Assembly: GCA_024752435.1 (NCBI GenBank) | Contig: CP103030.1 | Coordinates: 992,001 to 1,056,000, forward strand | From: Allantophomopsis cytisporea | Taxonomy: Eukaryota; Ascomycota; Leotiomycetes; Phacidiales; Phacidiaceae | DNA length: 64,000 bases | Reading direction: 5' to 3' | Shown here: positions 1-11,342 of the stretch, one piece after another | How the letters are laid out: each line of letters starts with the position of its first letter | Numbering within the stretch: position 1 is the first letter of the stretch | Made by a program: the position numbers and the translations under genes | The notes under the pieces: generated by a model | Seen by the model: the letters and a program-made list of their open reading frames with translations, nothing else | The model's database searches: none | What the model was told of the DNA's origin: nothing

Positions 1-755
1 TATGCCATTTATTAGTTGCGCCAAATTATGTATGACAGCCAAGGAATCAGTTGGATTATACACACGTAATATACACGAGTACGAACATTGCGCTCGAGAA
101 GTGACTGAGGATATCTTATGTAAGTGTGCACATTCATTTGTTTTTGAAGGCACCATATTCCCTATTTCTTTACGTATTTTCCATGACGTTGTCTGTTTTC
201 CAAACTGAAATCTAAAGCGGTCTCTGTATCTGGTCTTGAAGCCGGCTTATGTCGAAACACCGGTACACTGCTTGCATCAGGATCAATTGATAGTACCCGC
301 TAGAGCTCAAGTCTGATCACTGCACACGTCGATATTGTATCCTTAAAATATAAGCGTACGCATTTGTGATGTTATTGTTGAAATGGACGATCAAGTGTGT
401 AACATTTTGTTGGGTATGTATGCACACAAATGGATATACAATTCATACAACCTATCAGCCTCATCAAAATACCGCAAAGCTGAAAGATTGCAATAACTCT
501 ATTGTAGAAGCTGATGTCGATTTAATAAGCTGACGATGTTTGGTATTTGCAATATTCAGATGGTCGACAAAGCCTTCGCGATGTGATACTTATAAAGACA
601 CCTTGGCCAAGTTATCGATTTTGTATTCTGTTATCATCAGCTTCAACTCAAACCAAACCTCATATGTAATATTAATACACGCTTATAACGATTACTATAA
701 CAACTTTTCCTACTGTAATTAGTGACCCTTTAAGTTATAGCTTGGCTATGCTAAT
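1..755. other. Intergenic, no gene seen
   Basis: AT-rich sequence with only short open frames (the longest is 68 codons at the extreme left edge). No splice-joined coding pattern or RNA gene is visible. The right end is the promoter and 5' leader of the small secreted protein gene. Confidence 0.5.
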
Positions 756-1133
756 ATGTTTCAGAAAATGCGGTTCTCAAATGCTTTTCTAGCTCTATTG
801 GCAGCTAGCTTCTCGGCGGCGCAGGATGCCACGTTCAGCGCTTGGGAAAATAGTGGATGTCATGGTGAAGTCTCCTACAAAAAGACTGTTCCTCATGGAT
901 CCTGCACGTTGTTGTCTCCAGGAACAGATGGTGCCGCCCATTCCTTCGCTACTGGTATCAACACAGTTGGTAGTCAACCCACAGTCCCTTGGGTCTTATA
1001 TACCTCGCCAGACTGTACTCCAGGTACAGCTTTCTACAGGAGCATAACTGTGACTACGGGCGGTTGTGTCAGTTATGTTACGGATTCCTTTGGCTATGGG
1101 TTTTCAAATGTTGGACTTGATACTACAAGATGA
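756..1133 (+). CDS. Small secreted cysteine-containing protein (effector-like), 125 aa
   Basis: A single-exon open frame of 125 codons. The N-terminus is a typical signal peptide: after a second Met at residue 5 (base 768), MRFSNAFLALLAASFSAAQ has a hydrophobic core and a small-residue cleavage site after Ala/Gln. The mature part is about 100 residues, rich in Gly, Ser and Thr, with four cysteines (CHGE, SCTLL, DCTPG, GGCVS) that could form two disulfides. There is no GPI-like tail or membrane segment, so it is probably exported to the wall or medium. I do not recognise the family. It resembles the small secreted proteins common in plant-associated fungi, but an effector role is inference. 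The Met at 768 gives the cleaner signal peptide and may be the true start; the upstream ATG adds only four residues. It sits in a gene-poor flank next to a decayed gene. Confidence 0.7.
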   Translation: MFQKMRFSNAFLALLAASFSAAQDATFSAWENSGCHGEVSYKKTVPHGSCTLLSPGTDGAAHSFATGINTVGSQPTVPWVLYTSPDCTPGTAFYRSITVTTGGCVSYVTDSFGYGFSNVGLDTTR

Positions 1134-1965
1134 GGAGGTAATTTTGGTATAAGTGAGAGATTTTGTCCCCTAGGGTTTTTCTCTTCGCTTTGTATGAATA
1201 CATATGTCTGTATTATATCTAATAGCTATAGGCCGGACTACAAATAGTCTTGTGTCATGCGTGTAATTCTAAAGAGTGGTTGGTTCTTTTGAAGTCCACA
1301 TATTGGATAAAACAATTCTGAATGTGATCTATGTAGTATCTACCTCTATTCGCTTCCAGAGGAAAGGTGAGGCGAAGCAAATGCTTTCAGATTATTAAAG
1401 ATGAGACAAGTGACAACTGTTATGGTTGGGACACGGCCTAGCTATTGTTATGAACCAAGAAAATGCCTGACCATACATAGCATACGAGATTCAATCACTG
1501 CCTATTTTTCTGTAAACCTTATTATGTTTTCGAAACTATTTGCTGAAACTAGATAGACTAGCTAGGAAATCATCTAGGTCATACACAAAGAAGAAAATTT
1601 GGCCCTTCAACAATCTCGAAATGATAGCCAAGTTCTTGAAAAGGCCTGGGAATCTAATGTTAAATGGTGTAAAAGACCTTCTAGAGTCAACACAAAAAAA
1701 ATGACAACAAACCTATATAATGCATGGGGAAGCAGATTTAGTTAAACCAAGCTGATGCACCTTCCATTCTTTTTCCGCATATACTAATGATATTTACTAG
1801 ACCAAGCAAATCTTCTCTCTGCCCTCGACGATGATTTTACGAACAAACCCTTAACGAAAATACCTACTCAACACGTAGGATGAACACATAGGCTGTGATA
1901 ATGACTTGAAAGGCAACGAGCCAACGCTCTTGCTGATACCAAGCAAATTTGATGCTATCAGAATT
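1134..1965. other. Intergenic, no gene seen
   Basis: This is the 3' flank of the small secreted protein gene followed by AT-rich sequence. I see no open frame of useful length and no RNA gene. Confidence 0.5.
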
Positions 1966-2519
1966 CTAAAGAGAGCGGCTACACTTGATGCATGACTGGA
2001 CCAAATACACAATATAAGAATCTACACCCTCAACCGTTGCGTCTTGATATTTCTTGTATAACTCGCCACTCTCCAAAAGATTCTCACACTTAGCTAGCAG
2101 AGCATCAGACTCCATACTGTCTATCAACCCCGATGACGCTTATTCAAAAGCCCTAAGCTAGGATTACCTTGTGACCGAGATCATATATCCTGTTCTATCT
2201 CGGTAATGGAGTTGCAAGTCCCTTGCCAGCAATCATAAGTCCAATCGCCAACGGTGGTGTCATCTGAAGTTGAAGGAAGCTCATTCATCCTTGACCTCTG
2301 AACCCTAGTTGGCGCGTCAAATTCATGAAGGGGAATGTGTCCAAGCCGTATATTGTAGATGCATGAACCCAAAGAGAATTGTTCACTGATAGGACCTGCG
2401 GTCATAGGGTCACCCTTTGTATCAAGCTTACAAAATGACTTACTCGCTACAATGAGCTGCTCCACCAGATAGAAAGTTCGCTGTAGGCAGAGAACAGAAC
2501 GGCAGCATAATGTGGCCAT
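1966..2519 (-). pseudogene. Decayed fungal protein-kinase-like gene, C-lobe remnant
   Basis: The minus frame from 2519 to 2181 encodes about 85 residues that fit the C-terminal part of a kinase-like family common in Pezizomycotina. The visible blocks are FCKLDTKG, AGPISEQFSLGSCIYNIRLGH, a Pro-rich 'NELP' block, and DCWQGTCNSITEIEQDI. This corresponds to the region after the activation loop, in which a conserved SEQF..S.IYNIRFGH motif is followed by a CW motif. The frame ends at TGA just after EIEQDI. The reading then resumes in another frame (LIDSMESDALLAKCENLLESG ... to a stop at 1966), as expected for a frameshifted C-terminus. No N-lobe, VAIK lysine, HRD or DFG motif lies upstream, where every frame has stops. 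I conclude it is a truncated and frameshifted pseudogene. The family assignment is from remembered motif patterns. Confidence 0.6.
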
Positions 2520-3445
2520 CCGAACGATATGTTGGGTCGAGATCAGATAGGGAGTTACGGGATAGAATTATATTTAGAACCGTGAATCAGATGATCGAAC
2601 ATAATACTTTATAAATACAATGTCAAGCCCTCATTGATATAAGGCCAGGTTGAGGGGTTCGCCAGAATATCTTTTTCTGTACAATCCGCGGAACAGCAAG
2701 GCTGTTTCTCCCGGTTGCTTTATACATCTTTCACCCACAACTCCTGTCCAAATGGGTTGCAGATCTCATACCTCCAAGTGTATTGTATGATTTCTGTTAT
2801 ATTTATTTATATTTTTATAGACAGATACTGACCCCACCTTATAGTTACATAACCAATGTACCAGAGAATGTAGCCGCAATTTAACTGCAAGTGCTAGAAT
2901 GAAGAAGAGTACCTATATCTTGTATATCCAGAAGTGCCTCAAGGCAAAGTAGGACTCAAATTGCTCACGTAACGAGATTGCAACCTCTGTATTCTGATGC
3001 ATAATCAGTGATACAGAAATAAGTGAAGAATAACACGCAGTGTGTGTTAACTCAAATCTAGTTACGCAGAAAAAGCAAATGACATTATATTACCTAGGTA
3101 TTTATGCTGTATTTTGTAATCGATGCGCTGAGGTGGACTGAAGTGAGATAAGCACCAGCCTCGTCACTAAGAGGTCCCCAGTCGTCAGCCTCGCCACTAC
3201 GATTAGCCCCCCAGCGATCAAACGCCAGAGAGCATGGGCACCCGTCGTAGCATTGACCTTATCCTCCACATCACCAATCCAGTTCCCATCCACATCCACA
3301 TCCGCATCCGCGTCCCGCATCCCAACTCCAACAACCCCACAGTCCACGCAGCCCACACAGTCATAGAACCCTCTTCTAAAACTGCAGGCCAGTAAGTTAT
3401 GTCGCTGCAATAGCACAATCTACCTGAGCCTGTACCGTCCCTAGC
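2520..3445. other. Intergenic and promoter region of LDB17
   Basis: No supported gene. An open minus frame at 3102-3416 is biased and repetitive (Asp/Val runs from a CATCCA-type repeat near 3290-3315) and looks fortuitous. The right end is the LDB17 5' leader. Confidence 0.45.
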
Positions 3446-5026
3446 ATGGACGAATTCGTCTCATATGATCTCGACAATGAACAACAATTCTGGGACGGTG
3501 AGTAGAGCTATTTGTCTTGCGCCATACATTCGGGATCATAACAAACTGACTGCGGATACAAACAGAGCTGGATGACATAGTCTCCTTATCTTCCGAAACC
3601 AATGAACTAATCGATAGTGCTTTGCGAACTTATCTACACTTCACCACGAATTTCAAAGACGAGTACCTCTCCTCGGACTGGGACCTTGAACAATGCACCC
3701 AGAAATTGTTGCAGAGCGACATTTTTGAAAACAACAAGGAATATGTGAGGAAACAAATCATCTACAGTCTGTTGCAGGAGGATGAACCCGCGACATTACA
3801 TGTTATCAGTGGCTTTCTACTTATCGATGGGAGGCAAAATGAAGTCACATTTGAGATGATGAACGATGACGGATGCTTCCCAAGATTGGTAGAACTCGTG
3901 AAGAGAGGCCAGTATGAGCGATTACACAGAAGCTTACTGGAGTTGTTATATGAAATGAGCAGAATGCAGAGGTTGAGCCAGGAAGACCTGGGTATGGTGG
4001 ACGATGAATTTGTTACGTACTTATTGGGAATTATTGAAAACCTTTCAAACGATGTGGATGATCCATATCACTATCCTGTTATTCGTGTACTGGTAAGCAG
4101 TTCCTAGATCTTATTCTTTCAAAGCTAAGATAGCCCAGCTCGTTCTTAACGAACAATACATGGTAGCCTCAACGACTGGCGCAGGACTTACGAATCGTGT
4201 TATCAAGGTCCTCTCCTTCTCCGGCAGCACTTATATGACGTTTGGCGAAAACATCATCCTCCTCTTGAATCGTGAAACGGAAACATCACTTCAACTACTA
4301 ATTCTCAAGCTCCTTTATCTCCTCTTTACCACCCCTGCAACCCACGAATACTTTTACACGAATGACCTGCGCGTTCTCCTAGACGTCATAATCCGAAATC
4401 TCCTGGACCTTCCAAACGAACTGGTATCCTTACGACACACATACCTCCGCGTCCTCTATCCCCTACTCGCACACACTCAGCTATCTCATCCGCCTCACTA
4501 CAAGCGCCATGAGATTCTCAAGGTCCTCTCACTACTTGGAGGCTGCACGAATGCCCATTTCGCGCCCGCCGACGAAACAACCCTCCGGCTAGTTGAGCGC
4601 GTGGCAAAAGTGAACTGGCTACGCGAACCCGATGTCTCAGACAGTGAAGTAGCACGTAAGCTGCTCGGCATCTCACTCTCGCCCACCGTCTCCGCAAGCT
4701 CCATAAGCGTTGTCGACGTCGCTGCTGTCATGGAAAAGCCAGGCGTGCAAACCCCTAGCAGAAAGGATAACACTGACGGAGGGACCAATCTGGACGGCGT
4801 GCCGCTCAATACCGATGCTGAAGTACCAGAGCAGGATGAAAAGGTTAAGGAGGAAGGGAATGGTAATGATGAAGAGCCCCGCAAACACAAGAGCAAACCT
4901 CCGCCTCCGCCGCCATCCCATGGCAAGAAATTGCCACCGAAAGCGCCGCCGAGACGCCGTACGCGGCTGAAGGCTATGATGAGCATGCATGATGTTGCGG
5001 GAGCTGCGGCAAGACCGGAGACTTGA
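3446..5026 (+). CDS. ldb17: Ldb17/SPIN90-like Arp2/3 activator, actin patch protein
   Basis: The ATG at 3446 opens a 52-base first exon. Introns are 3498-3565 and 4093-4138, giving 488 aa. Residues about 10-350 match the leucine-rich armadillo-like SPIN90/Ldb17 domain: blocks [65 protein letters not shown] and [18 protein letters not shown]. The tail is charged and disordered and ends in a proline-rich stretch around residues 446-465 (KPPPPPP, then [11 protein letters not shown]) that should bind SH3 domains. In fungi this family works at cortical actin patches in endocytosis and starts Arp2/3-dependent branching without a pre-existing filament. Splice joins restore the continuous motif [13 protein letters not shown], which supports the second intron. 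The second and third exons alone would miss the true N-terminus [20 protein letters not shown]. Confidence 0.92.
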
Positions 5027-6585
5027 GGCTGTGAGATGTGGTATAGTTTGCTGCTTAAATCAGCGTGGAGTTTGGGATTGGTTTGCTGGGCATTTTGTAG
5101 GGGTTGAGGCTGGATTGGATTGTGCTGTGGTGTAGTGTAATGAAACGATTGGCGAAGCGTTTAATGGGGCGTGAGACATGAAGTGTTTGATATGATAACA
5201 AGTGATGTGAGAAGCGGCGAGGCAAAGAAAGTAGGTAGACGATGGCCAGTGCTTAGATGGTACATAATAAGCATTTCAAGAAAAGTAGTCTTAGGCTACT
5301 TTTCAAACCTCACTGATTCTTCAGTTGTGAGTTTACCTAATGCTCTTCATATTACAATGTTATTTTGTAGCCACACTCCTTCAACACATGAAGACATGAC
5401 ACAGCTATCTTAAATCAAACTTCTCGAATGCAGAATGACATGTGACAGGACATCCTACCTATAAATCCAGCCTAATCAGCTATGCACAACAGAGTCCTTT
5501 GTACCACAAGAATGATCATCTCCGTATATACTACGTCTAGCTTTCGAGATGGCGTAAGTATCTTACCGAGTCAGAGAACGGAACCATCCACCTCTGTTCT
5601 AGAAATACACTTGAGTTGTTCGAGCTGGCGATCGACCAGTCAGTCTGACAGAGAGGGAGAATAATAGTGTGCCATATTTTCTCACATCGTGGCCTTCGAC
5701 TGATTCAAGCCATGCTTCTCGTACAGATCCCAAAATGCTGACCAAGCCATATACATATTTTCTGGAGGACGATGGTAATTGTGATGTCGATAAATCTGTG
5801 ATCGAGAACAAGCTGACAGACTCATACGCTTAAAAGCTTGACTTCCAGCGTAACCTCATGATGCTCGCTAGATGGTTCTCTTAGATGAATTAGGGCTATT
5901 AATCAAGGGTCCTTATATACTTGCGCATTGGTCCACTACGCACATGGACAGTAAGTAGCGTTTAATCCACAGCCCAAGTCAAACAGGTATGTAGTTGAAG
6001 TACATTAGCCATTATCATGGCACTAAGAAGGAATGCATGGGGTGCAGAGTAGCACGTGTCACAATATTGAAGAGGGAGGGAAGAAATCAATCAGAGTATT
6101 TTGTAAATTTTCTATTCCAAATGCCATTAAAATTCGTTCATCAGCGTCGTGCAACATGCTAGAGCCATCTCATAGCAAGTTCATCAAATCATATCTTCGT
6201 AATAGTAATGTATGCAGACACAATGAACCGCGCACTTCCCACTGAGTAAAAAGGCTGCAGTCATTCTCTCCTCACGGAGCAATGCAAGTTGATTTCAGCA
6301 CATCTTCGGCACAACAACAGTCATAAGAAAGGACTGAATTGCAATTTGACATCCGTGCGTTTGAATGGATCACACCTGTTCTTCACCGATAATCAGTACA
6401 TGGGTACACCATCCATCCCATCCTGCCAATACGGCGACGGTGATGATGGTGAAAGAACTTTTTAAGATCCATTTTGAGAGAAAGCTGATAGATGACCATC
6501 TATAGCCGTACTGTACACATATCTGTAAGCCCTGAAGAAACGCCATAGAACCACAAATCCATAAGAGAAAGTACCCATCCAATAC
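5027..6585. other. Intergenic between LDB17 and GAR1 (3' ends of both)
   Basis: This holds the 3' flanks of two convergent genes. The only item of interest is a 47-codon minus frame at 5682-5825 (listed separately). Otherwise there are short frames without family signal. Confidence 0.45.
5682..5825 (-). CDS. Possible small ORF, 47 aa, unknown
   Basis: The minus-strand ATG at 5825 opens 47 codons ending at TGA. The protein is rich in aromatic, His and Pro residues (IYRHHNYHRPPENMYMAWSAFW) and has a non-random, protein-like composition. A TATATAAGG sequence, in the same orientation, lies about 90 bases upstream (complement of 5911-5919). I recognise no family. It could be a fragment of an older gene or a genuine microprotein. 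It is equally possible that it is chance. Confidence 0.2.
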   Translation of the reverse strand: MSLSACSRSQIYRHHNYHRPPENMYMAWSAFWDLYEKHGLNQSKATM

Positions 6586-7405
6586 TTAGTAACCACCTCT
6601 ACCGCGTGGAGTGAATCCACCTCTGCCGCGAGGAGTGAATCCACCACCACCACCACGGGAGAATCCACCACCGCCACGGGCACCTCCCCGTCCACCCGCG
6701 CTGAAGCCACCTCTTCCTCTTGGTGCTCCACGACCGCCACCGCGACCACCACGCATTGGGCCACCGCGACCTCCACGGGCACCACCGGCACGCTTTGGCT
6801 TTGGAGCTCCTGGTGGTGGCTTTGGCTTTGGAAGGAACTTCTCAAGGGGAAGGAGCTTGTCGCCTCCAATATAGAACTTGTCGCCGGACTTGAATGAGGT
6901 TGCTTGGATACCCTCAGTTGGCTTGATAGTGAAGTAAACCTGGTTAATTGGGCCGAGAATTTCGTCGACTTTGCCGATGGCAGTCTATGTTCTGTCAGTA
7001 TAGTCTGACAGCAGGTGGATGGAATGTCGCACCTTGTTCTCGAGGTAGATTGGGGCGTTGAAGTATGGGATCTTGGTGTTGATGGACTCGCAGACGATTT
7101 CTCCCTCGCATGCATGCATGAAGGAACCCATCTCTGTGATGAGAAGTTAGCCATCCTGGACCTTACTATCCCTTTCGTATCAATTGCATACCTAAGACGG
7201 CATCTGGAGGACCGAAGTCACGCTGGCCGAAACCTCCACGTCCTGTTCGACAGAAAAAGTCAGCGATTTATTTCTTCATACTCAATTTTTTGAAAAATTG
7301 GAAACACATACCACCACCGCGTCCACCGAAACTTCCACCTCCTCTACCTCCTCCGAAAGAATTTGCGCCGGTACCGCGACCTCTTGGGGCGCCTCGAAAC
7401 GACAT
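6586..7405 (-). CDS. gar1: Gar1, H/ACA box snoRNP core protein
   Basis: Four exons (7405-7312, 7242-7192, 7133-7033, 6984-6586) encode 214 aa. Both ends are glycine-arginine rich: residues 1-36 ([16 protein letters not shown]) and about 160-214 (repeated RGG, ending TPRGRGGY). The central Gar1/Naf1 core, about residues 40-145, has [49 protein letters not shown] and [20 protein letters not shown]. Gar1 is a core subunit of H/ACA particles in the nucleolus. These guide pseudouridylation of rRNA and snRNA through the Cbf5 pseudouridine synthase. Length and layout match the family. Each junction keeps frame and restores known motifs. A longer unspliced minus frame across the same bases (6462-7154) is a different phase and is not the gene. 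It is divergent from ThrRS, with a 418-base spacer. Confidence 0.95.
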
Positions 7406-7823
7406 TGTTGCTGGATTTATGGTTGTCGACAAAATTGTGCGCAAAAAGGTTGAATGTTCTTGAAGCTCTGCGAGAAAAAGTTCCACTAGTGCATTTTTGG
7501 TTTAGATGCCCGCGCTGCAGCACGGACTCGGAAGGCTTTCACCGTCGAGAGGGAGTTAACACAAGAAGCGATAGAGTCACAATCGAATAGTGCGTGAATT
7601 GCTCAGGATTTCTGACTCATTCATTTAAGAGGTATGTATATGAAATCTTCGTATATCATTTCCGAGGATATTTATGTATTATTCACAAAAACGTGTCAAA
7701 ATACACCTGCATATTGAGTTCTATTTACAATCGCAAACTCTCTGTTTAAAATAAATAACCCCACCAAAACCTACTGACATTTTGCCAATTTGCCAGATCT
7801 TACCACGCAAAAACACCACAATC
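7406..7823. promoter_or_regulatory. Divergent promoter of GAR1 and threonyl-tRNA synthetase
   Basis: A 418-base spacer separates the two start codons, which point away from each other. It must hold both 5' leaders and probably a shared bidirectional promoter. I cannot name specific binding sites. Confidence 0.5.
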
Positions 7824-10243
7824 ATGGCGGACGCAGTCAAGGATGTTGTCGAAGGCGTGAAGAAGGTCGCATTGGGCGATAACAAGCCTAAGAAGGAGAA
7901 GAAGGCCAAGAAGGGCGCCGACACTGGAGATGCTGGACCTCTCGAACTCAACCCTGCGCCAGAGTACATTGCCTTCCGACTTGAGCTTTTCGATAAGTTG
8001 TATGCTGAATACGAGGAGGAGCTTAAGAACAAGCCCCGCGAGCCAATTACCATTACATTGGGCGATGGCAAGGTCATCCAGGGAACATCTTGGGAAACCA
8101 CCCCAGCGCAAATCGCCAAGGACATTTCGAATAGCTTGTTCAAGCGTACCATGATTTCAAGAATCGACGGCACCGATTTGTGGGACTTGGAGAGACCTCT
8201 GGAAAAGAGCTGCAAGTTGGAGCTTTTGGACTTCGCACATGAGAAGGGTAAGGAGGTTTTCTGGCATTCCACTGCCCACGTCCTCGGTGAGGCTTCCGAG
8301 CGTCGTTTCGGATGCAACTTGTGCTTCGGTCCACCAATTGAGAACGGCTTCTTCTACGATATGGCTATGCCAAATGATGGTGTGGTCCAACAATCGGACT
8401 GGAAGCCATTGGAGACCTTGATGGGCAAGTTCGTTAAGGAGAAGCAAAAGTTCCAGCGATTGGTTGTTTCCAAGGAGAACTTGAAGCTCATGTTCAAGGA
8501 CAACAAGTACAAGCAGCACTACATCAACACTCAGGTTCCAGATGGAGGCGCCACCACTGTCTACAGAAATGGGCCTTTCATTGATTACTGCAGAGGACCA
8601 CATATTACAGACACCGGCAAAATTGAGGCCTTCCAGATCGAGAAGAACTCTGCGTCTTATTTCATGGGTAAGGACACTGAGGACTCTCTTCAACGTGTAT
8701 ACGGTATCTCTTTCCCAGACAAGAAGCAACTTGCAGAGCATAAGAAGTTCCTCGAAGAAGCCGAGAAGCGAAACCACCGTACCTTGGGTCAACAGCAAGA
8801 GCTTTTCTTCTTCCACGAGCTCTCGCCTGGCTCCGCCATGTGGCTCCCTCACGGTACTCGTGTCTACAACACTCTCATCGAATTCTTAAGAACAGAATAC
8901 AGACAAAGAGGCTACCAAGAGGTTATTACACCAAACATGTTCAACGCAAAGCTGTGGCATCAATCTGGACATTGGCAAAACTACAAGGACGATATGTTCA
9001 CCTTTGAAGTCGAGAAGGAGGAGTGGGCTCTTAAGCCAATGAACTGCCCTGGTCATTTCCTTATGTTCGCACACCGCAACAGAAGTCACCAAGAACTACC
9101 TATCAGGATGGCAGATTTCGGTGTTCTTCACAGAAACGAAGCTTCCGGAGCTCTTTCCGGTTTGACCAGAGTACGAAGATTCCAACAGGACGATGCACAC
9201 ATTTTCTGTAGAGAGGACCAAGTTGAGTCGGAGATTGAGAACATCTTCGATTTCTTGCGCGTAGTGTACGGTCTTTTTGGCTTCACTTTCAAGATGAAGC
9301 TTTCCACCCGCCCTGAGAACTACATGGGTGAGCGCAAGGTCTGGGATATGGCTGAGGCGCGTCTTCAATCTGCTCTTGATAAGTTCTCCAAGGCTCCAGG
9401 TGGTGTTCCATGGGAGCTCAACGAGGGAGACGGTGCTTTCTACGGTCCAAAGATCGACATCACCATTTCCGATTCTCTGCGAAGAGAATTCCAGTGTGCC
9501 ACTATCCAATTGGATTTCCAAGGCCCACAGAACTTCAGTCTTGAATATGTCACCAGCGAGACTCCAGTCAAGAAGGCTGAGGAAGAGCAAAAGCCTGTTC
9601 CAGTCACTGCTCCAGAGCAACCAAAGGAGAAGACCGCCGAGGTTGCTCCTCCAGCTTCCAAGGACAAGGCTCCTTTCAAGAGAGTCGTTAAGCCGCTCAC
9701 ACCTGGTTGTGCTCGCCCGGTCATTATTCATCGTGCCATCTTCGGCAGTGTTGAGAGATTCACTGGTATCTTGATTGAACATTTCGCCGGTAAGTGGCCA
9801 TTCTGGCTGTCTCCAAGACAGATCTTGGTCATTCCAGTCGGAGTTGGATATATGGAGTATGCACGCGAAGTCCGTGACATCTTCAACGCCCAGGAGTTCT
9901 GGGTTGATGTCGACGAGACTGGAAACACTCTTCAAAAGAAGATCCGTACGGGCCAATTGGCTCAGTACAACTTTATTTTCGGTAAGTCATGGTTGCAATA
10001 TTCAATGTGGGTTATTTTTGCTAATACAACACAGTTGTTGGTGACCAAGAGATGAAGAACCGCGAGGTCAACATCCGTAACAGAGATGATACCTCCAGCC
10101 AGGACCGTGGTAAGCCAGTCAAGGTCGAGGAAGCCATGGCTAAGCTCTTGGAATTGCGTTCAGAGAGGGGTCGCTACAACCCATTCCCAGGAGAGGCCAA
10201 GCCAGCTGCCGCCGCTGCTCCAGCAGAAGAGAAGAAGGCCTAA
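7824..10243 (+). CDS. ths1: Threonyl-tRNA synthetase, cytosolic
   Basis: The start is the ATG at 7824 (atcATGGCG); the open frame extends upstream only through a TTG codon. One intron (9982-10034) gives 788 aa. The domains in order are: a Lys-rich N-terminus; TGS at about 72-140; an editing-type second domain with HSTAH near 146; and the class II core. The core has MNCPGH near 405 (zinc Cys), motif 2 ([14 protein letters not shown] near 450) and motif 3 ([16 protein letters not shown] near 630). The anticodon-binding domain follows from about 655 and includes NFIFVVGDQEM, rejoined by the splice. It charges tRNA-Thr with threonine and edits mischarged serine. Between FSLEYV and RPVIIHR lies a Lys/Pro/Ala/Glu-rich insert of about 55 residues (573-632) that is absent from the yeast enzyme as I recall it. 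There is no mitochondrial presequence. Confidence 0.95.
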
Positions 10244-10780
10244 AGATATCAACATCCTTATGAGAGGTGAAAGGCTCTCTTGATATGATTATAGGCTTGC
10301 GGTAGCAAGGGTCATCTCGACAATGAATGTTTATGCCTGGGTCTAGGAGATGAAATGAAATAGAGTACGTGGTGGTGTTGGCCGTTGTGGACCAGATACT
10401 GTAGAAAGTCACAAAGCTTCCATAGAAATGAAGTTAAGATTCGCAGATGACGATGTACGAAGAACTGTTGCTGTCCTGGCCTGTGTGCGAGCCGTTGTCT
10501 CACTGCAATCTGCACGTACTGCTGCTGGCAAGCCCGTGCGCTACCGGCCTTACATGCATACTTTTTTCTCCCTCAAATGTAAATGCTGCTGTGATGATGA
10601 CTTCAACGTCGTTGACGTCCACTTTCTTGCCACCATTGCGTGGTTAGGTGTCCACCATCGCTCGAATTGCTTCGCCGTTGTGACTCGATTTTGTGCTGCC
10701 TACCCATGGCGACTATCTATGTGTATATCCCTCACGTGAGAATTCATCGCGCATGCACATTCACAGGCAGCACAGCCATT

Positions 10781-10791
10781 CCCCCCCCCCC
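10781..10791. repeat. Poly-C run (11)
   Basis: Eleven consecutive cytosines in the spacer. A second run of the same length lies at 37606-37616. Homopolymers of this size are prone to length polymorphism and sequencing error. Confidence 0.9.
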
Positions 10792-11322
10792 ACTCCAGCA
10801 TTCCCCATCTCTACAATCCGCCTCCATTCCTTACCTCCGTATCTGTACTGGTGTGCAATTCCATTCGACCATATCACCGCCTTCGATTCCCACCCTCTCT
10901 CTTTCTCTTCTCGAAGGGCAAAGAAGCGTCGTCGTGGCTGTGACCATTTGTGGACTCGACTCGACTCGACCCGACCCAACTCGTCTCGACTCCTCCCCCT
11001 GCTGCGCTGAATGATGCATGCGCACACTCAACTCGACTCCACTGCCCGGTGCAATTCCCGTGCATGAGCATCGAAGCGTCAAGTGAGAAGAGAAGTGCAT
11101 CCGTAATCTTTGCCCCAGATCAGTGGGTGGCCGGCCCAAGCCACAATGGGCTACGCAGCGTCATTAGCGACGGAATACTCTACTGCTGGCGCGAGCTGAT
11201 CGATCTTGGTTGTGGAGTGCGTTGGAGCCCAGCTGTTAGTTGGTGCCGTTTTCCTGATGGGGGAGTGATTGGCGTTGTATAGGGCAGGGAGGGAAGTTTG
11301 GGTGTTGCCTGTCACGCTGTGA

Positions 11323-11342
11323 AGAGAGAGAGAGAGAGAGAG
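11323..11342. repeat. (AG)n microsatellite
   Basis: Ten AG units in the gene-free region downstream of ThrRS. Confidence 0.9.

Noticed and set aside
6462..7154. 230-codon minus frame over GAR1
   Set aside because: It is out of phase with the conserved Gar1 exons, reads through two introns and has biased Ser/Val composition; the spliced GAR1 model explains the DNA.
8157..8852. 231-codon minus frame within the threonyl-tRNA synthetase gene
   Set aside because: Antisense shadow with a Leu/Glu-rich bias caused by the codon use of the plus strand.
9096..9956. 286-codon minus frame within the threonyl-tRNA synthetase gene
   Set aside because: Antisense shadow of a strongly conserved plus-strand enzyme, with no motif of its own.
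10640..11139. Overlapping frames of 100-124 codons downstream of ThrRS
   Set aside because: Several phases and both strands are open at once across low-complexity C-rich and TCGAC-repeat DNA; a sign of composition, not coding.
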